A stretch of 64,000 nucleotides of DNA from Brachypterus glaber. Lineage: Eukaryota; Arthropoda; Insecta; Coleoptera; Kateretidae. Positions 21,148 to 33,833 of this stretch are shown piece by piece; positions within the stretch are counted from its first letter, which is position 1; every line of letters starts with the position of its first letter. The DNA lies in the NCBI GenBank assembly GCA_958510825.1, contig OY294050.1:4441340-4505339 (forward strand), written 5' to 3'. The notes beneath the pieces were generated by a model. That model was given only the letters and a program-made list of their open reading frames with translations. It had not been told where the DNA came from and searched no databases. A program made the position numbers and the translations under genes.

Positions 21148-21785
21148 CAGCGCAGTCCATAAGTATCCCCCCCCCCCTTAACTTTTGAACGAGTTGAGAT
21201 ATCGACTTCAAATTTAGAACTCTTAAGTAGGACAACTTAAACTATCTTTTAACATATATTTGATACATTCAGCTCTTGGGCAGGGGGGCACGGGGGAGAT
21301 TTTTTTAACTGAAAAGGGGTCGTTTGATACATCCTTTTAAAGCTCCATTTAACTATTATTTTTTAATTTTTTTGAACATTTTTTTTGGGTTTAAAATAAA
21401 ATGGGTATTTTTGTCAAAATTTCTCTAAAAAAAACAAATTTTTTAAAAATGATGAAAAAACATAAATTATACTTTTAAATTAAATTTAATTGACATAAAT
21501 AAAAATTTACGAAAAAAATAAATAAATAAAAAATCGCATTTTTTAGCACAAAAAATCTAAACACAAAAGAATTGTTTAAAAAATTTAAAAATATACAGTC
21601 ACGACCCCTCTTTCCATTAAAAAAAATGTCCCTCCATCCCCCTGCCCACCTTTTAAGAGCTGAAAGTACCAAATATATGCTAAAAGATAGTTTAAGTTGT
21701 CTTATTTAAGAGTTCTAAATTTGAAGTCAATATCTCAACTCGTTCAAAAGTTGAGGGGGGGAGGGGTGATTTTTGGACCGCTTTG
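21148..21785. mobile_element. Foldback family P, second copy, TA-flanked
   Basis: It starts CAGCGCAGTCCATAAGTATC and ends TTTTTGGACCGCTTTG with TA on both sides. Arms match the 17631 copy; the centre is shorter. Confidence 0.75.
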
Positions 21786-22127
21786 TATATCAAGACTGTT
21801 AAGCCTGTTTTTGCGAGCTCATATTTAACGGCCTTTCGAATAAAACAAATGAAGTTTTATGTTATTTTTATTATGGGTCACATTTTTCGCTCTTCCAGAC
21901 CAAATTTTGATTATATTAAAGATATTAAGGGGTTATATACCTTCTGGCTCGGGAAAATGAAAGGTTTTTATTGTTTTTTTTTTCAGGTAGGTAATCACAA
22001 CTTTATTCGAACGACCTACAAAATATGAAATGATGTATTTGTGAATTTTTTTTTATTGTAAAATTAGGAAATAAGTGGAAACCAATATATATTATAGATA
22101 ATATCAAATTGAAAGTTTTGTATAATT

Positions 22128-22417
22128 TAGCTTTTTGATTTTTGGGGAATAGGGCTTTGGATCTGACTAAGATTGTTATCTAATTTTGCTGTGACGTTTC
22201 GACGATGGATTTTCGTCATTTTCGAACAGAGAATTAAAGCCAAAGATTAGTCATTGTCACTAACAGTAAACACTCACATAAACAAAACATTATTTAAACA
22301 AATAAATAACAGTTAAAAAATAATATTAAGACAGTGTACTTTACTATACGCAGCAACCGAACCCCTGTAGGTTTCTAGTCAGATCCAAAGCCCTATTCCC
22401 CAAAAATCAAAAAGCTA
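22128..22417. mobile_element. MITE, ~45-bp inverted ends, 290 bp
   Basis: TAGCTTTTTGATTTTTGGGG...GGATCTGACTA at the left, complemented exactly at the right end. The interior has GACGTTTCGACGATGGATTT. Non-coding. Confidence 0.8.
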
Positions 22418-22870
22418 TAGATAATATCTATATAGATAATATCATATTACCGCCTGATAAGAAAATTTTAATTTTATTTTCTGTTTTAGATTTTTTATCG
22501 ATATAAATAATAATTGAGGCGAAATGGCTCAAATTAATAATACTGTAAATATTAAATATATCTATACTTAATAGAAAATACATAAAGTTGTTTAATTTAA
22601 TAAGTTAAGCATCCATAAGTATATTTTCCTAATTAAACTAAAATTTAGTTTAATTTAGAGTTATTGTTAATAAATTCAAACTAATTTCTATATAAGTAAA
22701 TATATGTTCTAATTTGGTTAATCCAAGGAACATATACACTAATTAAATCGAAATATTAATTAATATGCTCGCATTCAAAATTGCCTCACAGGCGTGCGTA
22801 ATTTTCCCTATTATTAACGAAGAAATTGATCTTAATTATTTCTTATACATAAGAGAATTATTAGGTATCC

Positions 22871-23714
22871 CTGGTAGAAAAGTACACAAATCTAACTTAA
22901 CATAACATTAGATTAGTGACATTTTTATGTTTAGTCTCAAACGTTATACAAAAACGTTATAAAATATATAAATCTAACCTTAAAAACTAACGTTTGATAA
23001 AAACGTTATAAAATAAATAAATCTAACGTTAGTTTCCCAACTAAATTCTAACCTTTTTCTAACCTTATTCTAACTTTAAATATTTTTTAAATTTCCATTA
23101 TTAATACGTAAGCTATTTTAGAAAATACTCATTTCAGACAGCTATGTGCCTAGGTTTGATAATTATTTATTATTTCTATAATAATGTTAAAAAAATATCC
23201 CCCAAAAGTCAAAATTATAGTAAGTCTGCCAGACTTACACTGTATTAGAATTGAAAAAATATTTTAAGATTCTGAATGTAGTAAATACTAACTAAATATA
23301 AAGTTTTCTGAGAGGTAAACATATTTATCGAAGTATAACAGCATATTACACGAAAAATATTTAGGGCCACCTAAAAAGATGGCTATTTTATAAATAAATG
23401 TAACGAAATTATGTTTAAAAATATTATGATTGCTAAAATATATTAAGATTTATTTATATGAATAAATTTGTCTCCAGCTGCCATTTTATGATGCAGGTAG
23501 AAATTTCCTAGTTGGCCTCGCTCCCTCCGAAAGTTAGAAATTAAACGTACTTATAACGTTTTTCTAACTTAAAAATCTAACGTTAGATTAACGTTTATAA
23601 CTAACGTTAGATTCTAACGTTAAAAAGCGGGACATTTGTACATATTTTATAACGTACTTTTATACAGTTTTCTAACATTATAAATACGTTATTCTAACGT
23701 TAAATTTCTACCAG
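22871..23714 (+). mobile_element. Repeat family T (CTGGTAGAAA ends, TCTAACGTT-rich), copy 1
   Basis: Ends are CTGGTAGAAA and TTTCTACCAG. Both flanks are full of TAACGTT/AACGTTA words, e.g. AAACGTTATAAAATATATAA. The reverse-complement copy is at 63071-63932. Confidence 0.8.
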
Positions 23715-23772
23715 AGATGCGTACTAGGGTATTTAAAAAAACACGTTTTTTGAAAATTTTAAGACCCCTACA

Positions 23773-23890
23773 GGGAACGTTCAAGTATTATGTAACGCTC
23801 CTAGGGGGGAGTCATTTTGGAGTGTTACGCCCATGGTAATGGTATAGGAAAATAGCGTTACAGGCGGAGGCGTATTTTTCATAAAACAAA
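23773..23890. mobile_element. Partial copy of the GGGAACGTTCAAGTATTA MITE
   Basis: It matches the left two-thirds of the complete element at 41763-41912 but has no right inverted end. Confidence 0.6.
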
Positions 23891-24169
23891 TTTTACTACT
23901 AAACAAATCTTTTTTTTCTTCTAAAAATCATAAGCTTTGTTTTCTTTATGTTACGCCAGTGTGCATTAAGTACCCCTAATATTAAATTTGAGTTGTATTG
24001 TTCGTGTTTGAAATATGACAAAGAAACACGCCAATTTAATTGACCAAAGGCAATTAAAACAAAGCCATATCTATTATAGATATGGCTTTGTTTTAATTGA
24101 CTTATAATAATCTTTACGTTTTTCGGGCGGGCCTAAAATAATATTAATATTCATTATATTCATATTATA

Positions 24170-24898
24170 CAGGGTGTTCCAGAACTCGCGTACCGAAATT
24201 TAAGAGGTGATTCTACATCCAAAAATATGAAAAAAAGTTTCTATAAAGGTTGGTCCGGAAATGAGCCCTAAGGGAGCTACGGCCCTTCGAAGATGACGTA
24301 TTGAATGGGGAACAAAAAAAAGCACCAATAAAATTTTAATGCTGCAGGGTGATTCTTCATTTAAAACTGAGCAAAAAAGTATTATACACCAAAACACCTA
24401 AATTTAATATTAAAGGAGTAATAGCCTTTTAAAAAGTAACGTTTTTGGTGGCACAAAATGTTACTTCCTCTTAATTGCATTTTTTTTTGATAACGGTTGC
24501 TCCTACAGTGTTACACTGTATGATATTTTATATGTATTTTTACTCTAGAAATCTATATTTTTTACAACAAATCCAAAAATACACATAGAAAAGTTTGGGG
24601 CAAAAATATTTTAAGCCTCATATATTTTGTCCGTCTGGGCACGCCTCTGGATAAATTAAAAAAATAAATTAACATAAACTTATTGCCCTTATTAATACTA
24701 GTATACATGCAAAAGCTCGCCGCTCTAGCTTAAACGGTACCCGAGTTATTAATTAAAAACCTTATTTTTATTACAATTTTAAAGGGCCCTAGATCCCTTA
24801 GGGCTCATTTCCGGACCAACCTTTATAGGAACTTTTTTTATATTTTTGGATCTAGAATCACCTCTTAAATTTTGGCATGCCAGTTATGGATCACCCTG
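24170..24898. mobile_element. CAGGGTG foldback family, copy 1, TA-flanked
   Basis: Ends CAGGGTGTTCC and GGATCACCCTG. Arms share TTAAGAGGTGATTCTA and GGTTGGTCCGGAAATGAGCC. Other copies are at 33193-33833, 38655-39370 and a half copy at 37068-37343. No transposase frame. Confidence 0.75.
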
Positions 24899-25344
24899 TA
24901 TTTCTACATTTCAATTTTAATTAATTATAGATTAATTTAATTAATTATAGATATGACTTATAATAAACTTTACGTTTTCGGGGGGGGGGGTAAATTTTAT
25001 AAACAATTGAATTCTATCACTTTAGATGTTTCAGTTCTTTGTGCAATTTTTACTAATTAAACTCAAGAAAACAGCTTTAAATAACTTTCTATTGATTAAA
25101 TATAATTAATTATAATTATTACCAATTAATACAATCAATAATTAGCTGAATATTATGAAAAAAAAATTAAAAAACTACATTTTTAAACGTCAGTTCAAAG
25201 TATTTATTTGAGCAAATGTCATTGATCAAGGCTACTTGATTTTTATGAAAATTTCAAGAAATATGATTTCTGTTAATAATTTATTTTATTATTTGAATAA
25301 AAATAGTTAAATAGTGCTAGTAGTGAAAAAAACTAATATATAAA

Positions 25345-25445
25345 CCACGGTAGAGAAGACTATTATAGCCTCGCACTTTTAAATCCCTTGCTGCTATGCA
25401 GGATTTAATACGCTCGGCTATAGAAAATGTCTTCTCTACCTTGGT
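25345..25445. repeat. Short inverted repeat around GGTAGAGAAGAC
   Basis: ACGGTAGAGAAGACTATTAT at the left and ATGTCTTCTCTACCTTGGT at the right, about 100 bp apart, with a smaller GCCTCGC/CGGC inner pair. Confidence 0.5.
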
Positions 25446-26029
25446 ATATAATTACTATTAATATTTAAACATTATATTTCGAAATTTTAACTTTATAAAT
25501 ATTAGAAATCAGAAAAATTGCCTTTTTATGGTACTTTAGTGAGAAATAAGTGAAATATATAAAATCGAAAATTTAGCTCGGTACCTATATTCAGTCAGCA
25601 AAACTATAGATACCTTTCCATGTCGGCAAGCTGTCATATTTGTATTTTTCTATTTTGTGACTCTTATAAGCTCATAATCACACGCATTTTGCGTGTTCTT
25701 ATAGGTCCATAAGAGGTCTCTACTTTTTTTTCTGTTGGGTTGGCAACATACAAAAGCCCAGCTCTTGACGTTTTGCGTGCAAATGTCAATGTCAATTTAA
25801 AGTTTAATTTTTTACAAAATTTTGTGTTTGGGTTACTTTTAACCGTGTTAAAATTGTGGAAAATTGCAGTGAAAAAAGAAGAGATGACTGTAAAATATAT
25901 CAAAATATCATTTGTTCTTAGAATTTTAAACTTAGTGTAAACTGTAATGCCAACCCAAAACAAAAATCCCTAAATCAGTCATCAATTTAAATGTAAGTTT
26001 TTTTTAATTTTAGAGCCCAATAGAAAAAA

Positions 26030-26165
26030 TTGTATAAAGCACTCGTTTCATAACATGTTTTTAGAGCACTAGTACTTTAGAAAACTCGCCGCAAGCGGCT
26101 CGTTTTCTAAACTTGTACTCGTGCGCTAAAAACGTATGTTATGAGACTAGTACTTTAGTATACTA
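26030..26165. repeat. Copy of the core repeat from TMEM165 intron 1
   Basis: CTAGTACTTTAGAAAACTCG...AACTTGTACTCGTGCGCTAA matches 15325-15410, without the outer inverted arms. Confidence 0.6.
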
Positions 26166-26387
26166 TTAGCTGACTTTTTAAATTTAAATAAACAGAAACA
26201 TAGAAAATAATGTAATTTGATTAAAAATGGAAAATAATATTTTATTCAGAATAATCAACAAATCTAGGCTATACAATTGCGAAGTTCATTAATTTTAACT
26301 CGTTTTAATGCTGGAGTTCACACATGATCTCGTATGATTTAAACAGAATTATTTGAATATGCACCTAAATAATTTTAATACTTTGTT

Positions 26388-27000
26388 ATACAGAGTGTGT
26401 CAAAAGTCCGCCCCCCCTTTTGAACGGCTGAAGATATCAACTTGAAATTTGGAACATGTAAATAACATAACTCAAATAATTTTTTGGTCAATATTTGATA
26501 TGCTTAGGGGGCACAATGGAGACAGGGGGCAAGGGGCAACATTTTTTTATGGAAAGATGGGTCGTGCGATACACCGTTTTAAAGCTTATGAAATTCTCCA
26601 TTCGGCCATATTTTTTTTATTTTTTTAACTTTTTTTAAGGTTTTTTTAATTTTTTTTTTTTGCTAAAAAATGCGATTTTTTATTTTTTTTTGCTAAAAAA
26701 TGCGATTTTTTAAGATTTTTTTTGAAAATGTTTATTTATATCATTTAAAATTAGTTTAGAAGTTTAATTTACGTATTTGCAACATAAAATTCAGCATTTA
26801 AAAAAAAAAAAAAATGATTTTTTCAAGAAATTTTGATGAAATTACCCACTTTTAATCCTATTTTAAACCACCAAAAAATGTATCAAACAGATATTTTTAT
26901 TTTTTATTATGTAGTCAAACAGAGAATTTTATAAGGTTTAAAATATTGTAACACCCGACCTCCCTTTCCATTAAAAAAATCCCCCCTTTGTCACCCTACC
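26388..27000. mobile_element. Diverged foldback family P copy
   Basis: CAGAGTGTGTCAAAAGTCCG and TTGAACGGCTGAAGATATCA at the left. A GGGGGCACAATGGAGACAGG block is mirrored by CCTCCCTTTCC...CCCCCCTTTGTC near 26965-26995. The right terminus is missing. Confidence 0.55.
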
Positions 27001-27916
27001 TCCATATTATTTTATGTTAATTTACATAATAAAGTATGTATTTTTACATAAAAACTTATTATTAAATACTAAGTTGAAAGAAAAAAATTATACACGTGTT
27101 TTTATGAAATTCTGAATTACTTGAAAGTGAAATCACAAAATACGCAATTGCTGCAATTGGTTAACCAGATATCTGGTAAGGAAAACACAACTTGTTGGGG
27201 TTACCAGAAACAAAACTTAAATTTTAAGGAACTGATAATTTTTTTGTCGCAACCAGAAAAAAAGTCATTTTATATCTAACTATTGAATTAGTTGTCCCAG
27301 CAAAATATTTTTTTTCAGTGTGTGTATTCTATGTCAAAGTATACGTATTTTTCTCAGTGCACCTTTATTTGGTGCCTTATTTTTTTTTTCCTAAATCAAA
27401 GTTTTTTAGCTTCTGCAGACACGGACAAAAACCAAACGGCCAGACATTTTTTTACTTCAACTTACGCTTAAAATATGAGGAAAATTAAAGAATTTGTTAT
27501 TCTATGGGCATTCGAGTTAATATTATCCACTTTTCTAGGGAAACCTGATTGAATTACGAAATGCGAAAGGTTTTAAAAGTTAATTGATTTCTCTGATACT
27601 AACAAATTTAACCAAATCTGCTTCAAGATAAAATGAATTGAATTAACAAGAAATTTAGATGAAATAAGTTTGCGACTAAAGACTTTTAAAAGCTTAAAAT
27701 TTATAATTTATCTAGGTAAGTTATAAATTTTAGGCTTTTAAAATAATTTAAATTAATAATAAAAATAAATAAAAAATGCGTCTTTAATGAGGGAAAGTAC
27801 TTTCTCATAAAACAAAAATCGTTTCACTTTGATAATTTTTAAGCTTTCCCTGTTTAAAATGACGGGTCCGCGCGCGTATTAATGACAAACCCGCTGACAA
27901 CAGCGATTTTAGATAA

Positions 27917-28566
27917 GGGGCTGTCCATATATTACGTTAAGCAATTTTTCAAAAAAATTTACCCCCCCCTCTGTGTAACAAACTGTCACATTTACCAACA
28001 AACCCCCCTCCCCTGTGTAACGCGTAACAATATAAAATTTTTGTTTCGCAATAAATTTAACTGTATTCTCACCATTGATTCGTTTTTCTCGACAAACAAA
28101 CATGAACCTAAAATATAGTATAACATAACCTTAAAAAAAAAAACAGGGAAAAAATACTAGGTACCTCTTTTTACACATAGTGTCACATATAACACGTATA
28201 TTGTTTATGCACAGGTACACAAAATAGTACACACATTGGTGTTCTGATGATTCATCGGCAAGATCACGCAAGAACAGGGCCGTAAGATTTGTTTTTAATA
28301 TCAATGTCAACAGTTTTTTTACTGATTACAACATTATTTAAATATGCATAGTTTCGTCAATTTTTGTGTGAAAAAGGGAATTATGGGCCACTAAATAGTA
28401 ATTTATGTTGAAATAAAAATACATCTGCCAAGCTTAGGAAATAAACATTAAATTTATTAAATTCCGTTACGTAACGTTTACCTAGAGCCCCCCTCCCCCC
28501 TGTCACAAACTTTAACAATTTCTCTGACCCCCCCGTAGGCGCGTTACGTAATATATGGACAGCCCC
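27917..28566. mobile_element. PIF/Harbinger-like MITE, TAA target duplication
   Basis: GGGGCTGTCCATATATTACG at the left and CGTAATATATGGACAGCCCC at the right, flanked by TAA on both sides (27914-27916, 28567-28569). A 3-bp TWA duplication is the habit of PIF/Harbinger elements. 650 bp, non-coding. Confidence 0.75.
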
Positions 28567-29067
28567 TAAAATCGATTTTTTTGTTCATCGCCTTATTTGA
28601 AGGTCTAGCCCGGTCTAAATTAAAATTATACAAACATAAAAACAGGCTTCTCGGTTTGCCGGAACCTTAAAACGTATAAATACATGAAAATCTGGAAAAA
28701 CAAAGTTTCTTCTAATACAAGGCATTCTCAGCTTTTATCTGACAGAGAAAAGTAGGAAAAAACTATACTGAGATTTCCACCTGTTGATTCTGTGATTTGC
28801 TGAAAGCTAAAGTGGTTTTTTATATTCGCTTGAAAATGTTTCAGTATGAAATTTCCTTCGCAGGAAAATCCTTTTCCTTTACTTAATTTACTCTCATTTG
28901 ATTAAATGTATTCAACACGAGCCATATAAATAGATCGTCGTTTGTTTAACTGTAATCACAGTATTGAGGTTAAGAATACTACTATTATAGCCGAGCATTG
29001 ATTATATCCTGTGACGCGAGTGGTTTAACCCATGGTTTAAATACACTGATGAAAAAATTTTTACACC

Positions 29068-29208
29068 GTCGACCGTGTAGACCTGAATTAACACGGAAAC
29101 GTGTTAAAATTTGTAAAATTGTGTAAATTTGACAAAAAACGGTGTTAAAATTACACATTTTTACACTATTTAACACGAATCCGTGTCAATTCAGGTCAAC
29201 ACGGACGA
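29068..29208. repeat. Palindromic ACACGG-rich element
   Basis: GTCGACCGTGTAGACCTGAA is mirrored by TTCAGGTCAACACGGACGAC. Inside, GTGTTAAAAT/ATTTTTACAC words alternate in both directions. Confidence 0.65.
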
Positions 29209-29587
29209 CTGTTTAATAGTATATTATTCAATAAGCGTTTAATAATTGCATCAATGAGGGTGAAGATTGGGACACGAGCCGAAAGGCGAGTGACCTAATC
29301 ACCCGCTATTATAAGCGAGTAGAATTCTATACTTTACAGGGTTGTTTTCAATTTTAAAAGGTTTATTTTTACAGACCCGTGATTAATGGGCCTATTAATC
29401 ACGGCGGTGGATAAAATTATTAAATAATACTAAGTGCTTTATTTTAAAATAGGTGTTTTATTGCTTTTGAAATCTCTAGTGACAAGGAACATTATCTTTA
29501 ACCTTGTTCGTATTTTAAAGCTCTCCAGTGTTTCATATTTGTAGTCGAAGAAAAAGTTTACATAATGTGAAGAATAGTATATTCTGT

Positions 29588-30290
29588 TACTAGTATGGAA
29601 TAGACAATATTCCGCGCGAGCGGAAAGTTTGTCATACGAGCCGGCAGGCAAGTATGACGGTCCCGCGAGAGCGGAATGACTATTCCATACGTGTTGTAGA
29701 CTATACTTGTTCTTCGACTGCAAATATGAAACACTGTATGGCTTTAAACTGCGGACAAGGTTAAAAACAATGTTTTTTGTGACTCGACATTGTAAATGCA
29801 ACAAAACACATATTTTTAAATAAAGCAATTAATGTTATTTAATAATTTTATCAAATCAGTACTTAAAAAAAGATTTTTCTTTAATTTTAGCACATATTTA
29901 CAAATTATAATGCAAAAATTGAAGGTTATGTCAGATTGTTGTGACATATATCAGGGTTAAATATTTAACAATAGATGGAGCAGTTTTAACTTTTTGAACT
30001 AAATTGATAAAAAACTGGTGAAATATTAAAAAAATCAAATAAACTTTATGTAATTGTAACGCAAAACTTTAAATTGCATTAAATTATTCAATATATCATA
30101 GTAAAATATATATATTTTTGATAATTTTGCTACAGTTTTCTTTACTTTTATAAACACAGATGGCACTACATGTGCTCATTCTAACACTTGATACGGAATA
30201 TTCATACCGTATCTATAGCTAGAATGGATTCATTCTGAGTTTGAAAAGTGTGTGTATTTGCTCACATTCTAAAGCAGTCGTGGAAAAAAT
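29588..30290 (+). mobile_element. Repeat family D, copy 2
   Basis: Direct copy of 4708-5410 with scattered substitutions and small indels. It shares the CG-rich head (GAGCCGGCAGGC) and the tail ATTCATACCGTATCTA. Confidence 0.8.
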
Positions 30291-31007
30291 TAATTCTACA
30301 CATCAAATATATAAGTTTAAAACCTTTTAAGGTTTAAAAATTGCCAAAAATCACTTTGAAAAGTTAAATAAATTAAGACTTGAAAAAAGTCTATAAAAAT
30401 ATATACTTGCACGTTTGTCGGTTTGGACTTTAAAAAGTGTCAAAAACCTTTTATTCGAAATAAATATTAGCAACAAGAATGACTCAAGGAAAGTGAAAAT
30501 GTGTAGGTTTTTTCTATACGTTTTTATATTAAAACGTAAAAAAACCGACAGCTCTTTATATAAAATACTGATACATTTTATTAAATTTAAGTTTTTTCTG
30601 TGAGACGTCTGGTTTGAGTTTATCATTCGGGAACAAACTTTCAGACACAAGTTATTCGGCTATATCCCGAAAAATTGTCAACGAACCTGTGTTGGTCCCC
30701 TTAACATAAACCTTTCTACATAACAATTTATTTGATGTCCCGTTTAAACTCTTCGCAACATTCAGAAGAGTAGAACGCCTTGATATAGAGACTTACTACC
30801 CAGATAGCACAGGTTTATACAATGGATATCCCCAAAATATCCGTTTTGGGATTTCAGACATCCACAGGATATACGATTTCGTCTATAGATATCCGTACGA
30901 TATACTCAGAATATACTTTGTTACTAAACAGGAAGCCGAGCGACTTCCGAACCGTATCTCCCAAGTATATCCCGAAGGTATATCCTGAGGATATATCCTA
31001 ACGATGG

Positions 31008-31486
31008 CTACTAATTATGTACAACTATCCCCGACAAAAGCGGCTATCAAACAGTATTGCTTTTATTGGAGGATTTGTGTAGTATGGGAGGATTGGTGTA
31101 GTGGACTACCGCGTCGTATTTGACAAGTTTACTACCCAAAATAGCGTGAGTTCGATTCTCACCGGCGCCGATTTGCCTTTTTCAGTTAATTAATAATTGA
31201 AATTTGGCGAAGGCGTAAGTGAAGCGGACACTCCCTATAAATTGGTTCGAAAGTCAATTAAAGCCGGTGGTTCCCTCTACTACTAGCCCACACAAGTCCT
31301 GGACTTGCTTAATTAAGTAGAATAGTACGAGGTTAAACAAAATGTAATGTAAATGTAATTATTTTTTTTGTGAAATATTGCTATTAGCAACTTGCACCTT
31401 TAATCTAATAATTTTACAAAAAAATAATAAAAGCATTACTATTTGATAGCCACTTTTGTCGGGGACATTTGTACATAATCAGTAAC
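31008..31486. mobile_element. Inverted-repeat MITE split by a SINE
   Basis: The left arm (TATCCCCGACAAAAGCGGCT...ATTGCTTTTATT) ends at about 31067. Its complement (AATAAAAGCATTACTATTTG...GTCGGGGACA) is at about 31426-31486. The interval is largely the SINE at 31086-31345. Confidence 0.75.
31086..31345 (+). mobile_element. tRNA-derived SINE, copy 1
   Basis: The head has a Pol III box A-like TGGTGTAGTGG and box B-like AGTTCGATTCT closing in GTGAG...CTCAC. It is followed by a body (TTGCCTTTTTCAGTTAATTA...AAAGCCGGTGGTTCCCTCTA) and an A-rich tail. The body matches the SINE at 38241-38485. Confidence 0.8.
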
Positions 31487-31859
31487 TAATCTACGAAATA
31501 TATTTCCTTTTTCATCATAAATTTTTCAAAAAGTTCTACGATTAACTTTTGCAAAGGCCCATGGGCTCGTCCATAAAAAACGTAAAGCACTTAAGAAGGA
31601 GGGAGTAATACTCACGAAAAAAATAAAAAAAAGTATTGATCCTGGATAGTATTTTGAAGATTTAAAAAAAATGAATTGAATAGTATACTATAGGTTTTGA
31701 AGCATTTTCGTCCGTTTTTGAATGTTCATTTTCCCTGCATCTGCGCTGCCTTTCCCGAGACTTTCCAGCGAGAAAATTCGCACGACAGTCCTGCAACGAC
31801 TCTCGCCTGCTGCGTATCCCTTTCGGAGTTATGAAAAACATCGCGCTTTCGTGTTTAAC

Positions 31860-32400
31860 GCTTCGTCAATAAAGTGGAGTTTTATCGACGATGAGCTATT
31901 AAAACCTCCTAACTGGCGAGAAAATTTTAAATTTTATTGACAAGAAAATGTGGTAATTTTATTTTTTGCCACACACTTTGCAAAAAAAATCCCCGATAAA
32001 GTTGAGTTTTATCAACGGTGAGCTACTTAAACCTCCTAACAGATCGAAAAGATATTTTTAGATTTATTGACAAGAAAATTTAATAATTTTTCTTGTTACA
32101 TTAACAAAAGTGATCATCAACAGGATTTTTTTTTTAATTTTATTAACAAATGAGAATTTTTATTTTTACTTAAAAAATGCACTGATAAAGTTAGGTTTTA
32201 TCGACGGCGAGCTATCAAAACTTTAAAACTGACTAGAAAATTTTATTGAGGAGACAATGTGATAATTTTTCTTTTTACATAAACTTTGTTTGCAAAAATG
32301 CCCTGGATAAGTTTTTTTTTTATCGACGGTGAGCTACAAAAACATCCTAACTAATCAAGACATTTTTAATTTTATAAACAAGATAATTATATAATTCTTC
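31860..32400. repeat. Four diverged tandem units of ~125 bp
   Basis: The string TTTTATCRACGGYGAGCTA recurs at about 31881, 32008, 32197 and 32319. Spacing is 127, 189 and 122 bp; the third interval has extra AT-rich sequence. Each unit continues with AAACCTCCTAAC and ATTGACAAGAAAAT-like words. Confidence 0.75.
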
Positions 32401-32710
32401 CTTTTATAAAAATAATAATGATAAAAAGACTTTCCAGTCCATAAAAACATATTTCAAATAAATCGCATACATTTAAAATTTTAATTTTAATATTCTACTG
32501 TCTCGTACCCTTAACGGGCTTCTCCGCTAGTACTGATATTAGCTTAAATCAACGGACAACTTTTTTAAAAAACGTTTGGACTTTTATAATTAAATTGGAA
32601 AAATTACAAGTTTTAATGTATTATTAACACTATGAGTTTAAACTACATTTATTTATAAATAAAGGAAGTTTAAAATATATGTTTTAATTTACCATGTAGG
32701 TATTGTGTAT

Positions 32711-32758
32711 AAATAAATAAATAAATAAATAAATAAACAAATAAATAAATAAATAAAA
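32711..32758. repeat. (AAAT)n microsatellite
   Basis: About 12 AAAT units, one interrupted (AAAC). Confidence 0.9.
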
Positions 32759-33192
32759 TCCTTGTTCCAATCGATTCCGAAGAAATAATTGATTTTAGCT
32801 ATCAATCTGACCAGAAATTGAAATTTTATAATAGAAAAAAATAAATTTTAAAAGTTAAAAAAATTTATTTATGACTCTGTCAGTCTAAAACTAAAATTAC
32901 GAATAACAAATTTTTTTCTCAGTAAAGTTTGGAAAAAAATCATTAAAGTTACTTACAAATTAGTTTGGAGAAGTTTTAAAAATTTTTTTTGTAATCTTTC
33001 TCTGCTCTAGGTACTCATTTTCATATTATATTTTTTACTTTCATTTATAAATAATTAACAACATATTATGAAAACAGCTACCTAAAAGCAACCTGATGAA
33101 ACTTCATCATTGATTATACTTATCAGATTTAAGAGTTTCTGGATAAAATTTAAAGTTTTTATTTCCTAAAGAGATCTCTCTATATAAATATA

Positions 33193-33833
33193 CAGGGTGC
33201 TCAATAACTGGCATGCCAAAATTTAAGAGGTGATTTCACATCAAAAAATATAAAAAAAAGTTGTTTTACGACTGTCTTAGAATGTATATATCACATTCCG
33301 TAAGCGGATGACGGTATATAAAAACTCTTACGGTATATGCACTAGTTCGGAGTATACATCATTCTACACAGTTTTGGTGGCACAAAATGTTACTCCCTCT
33401 TAATAGCATTTTTTTTTTGAAAATGGATGCTCCTACAGTGTTACACTATATGACATTTTTTATGAATTTTTACTCAAGGAATCTATATTTTTTACAAAAA
33501 ATCCAAAAAAAAACACATAACAAAGTTTGGGGCAAAAATGTGTTACGCCTCACTCATTTTGCCCGTCTAGGCACGCTTCTGGACAAATTAATAAAAAATA
33601 AATTAACATAAACTTATTGCTCTTATTAAAACTAGTATACATGCAAAGCTCGTCGCTCTGGCTCACAGGGTACAAGAGTTATTAATTAAAAACCATATTT
33701 TTATTACAATTTTAAAGGGCCGTAGCTCTCTTAGGGCTCATTTCCGGACCAACCTTTATAGAAACTTTTTTTTTATATTTTTGGATGTAGAATCACCTCT
33801 TAAATTTTGGCATGCCAGTTACTGATCACCCTG
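33193..33833. mobile_element. CAGGGTG foldback family, copy 2
   Basis: CAGGGTGCTCAATAACTGGC at the left pairs with GCCAGTTACTGATCACCCTG at the right, TA-flanked. A piece at about 33285-33340 (ATTCCGTAAGCGGATGACGG) is shared with 51525-51565 and may be a further insertion. Confidence 0.75.

Noticed and set aside
25664..25963. 99-codon minus-strand open frame
   Set aside because: Low complexity, no recognisable domain, and an overlapping frame on the other strand of similar quality.
29439..29828. 129-codon minus-strand open frame
   Set aside because: It lies across the boundary of repeat family D; the homologous copy at 4708 does not keep the frame, so it is chance.
31086..31170. Possible tRNA gene
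   Set aside because: Box A and B are present, but the cloverleaf is degenerate and the unit continues into a shared SINE body.
31722..31940. 72-codon plus-strand frame with better composition
   Set aside because: It runs into the first tandem repeat unit and has no recognised domain or splice context.
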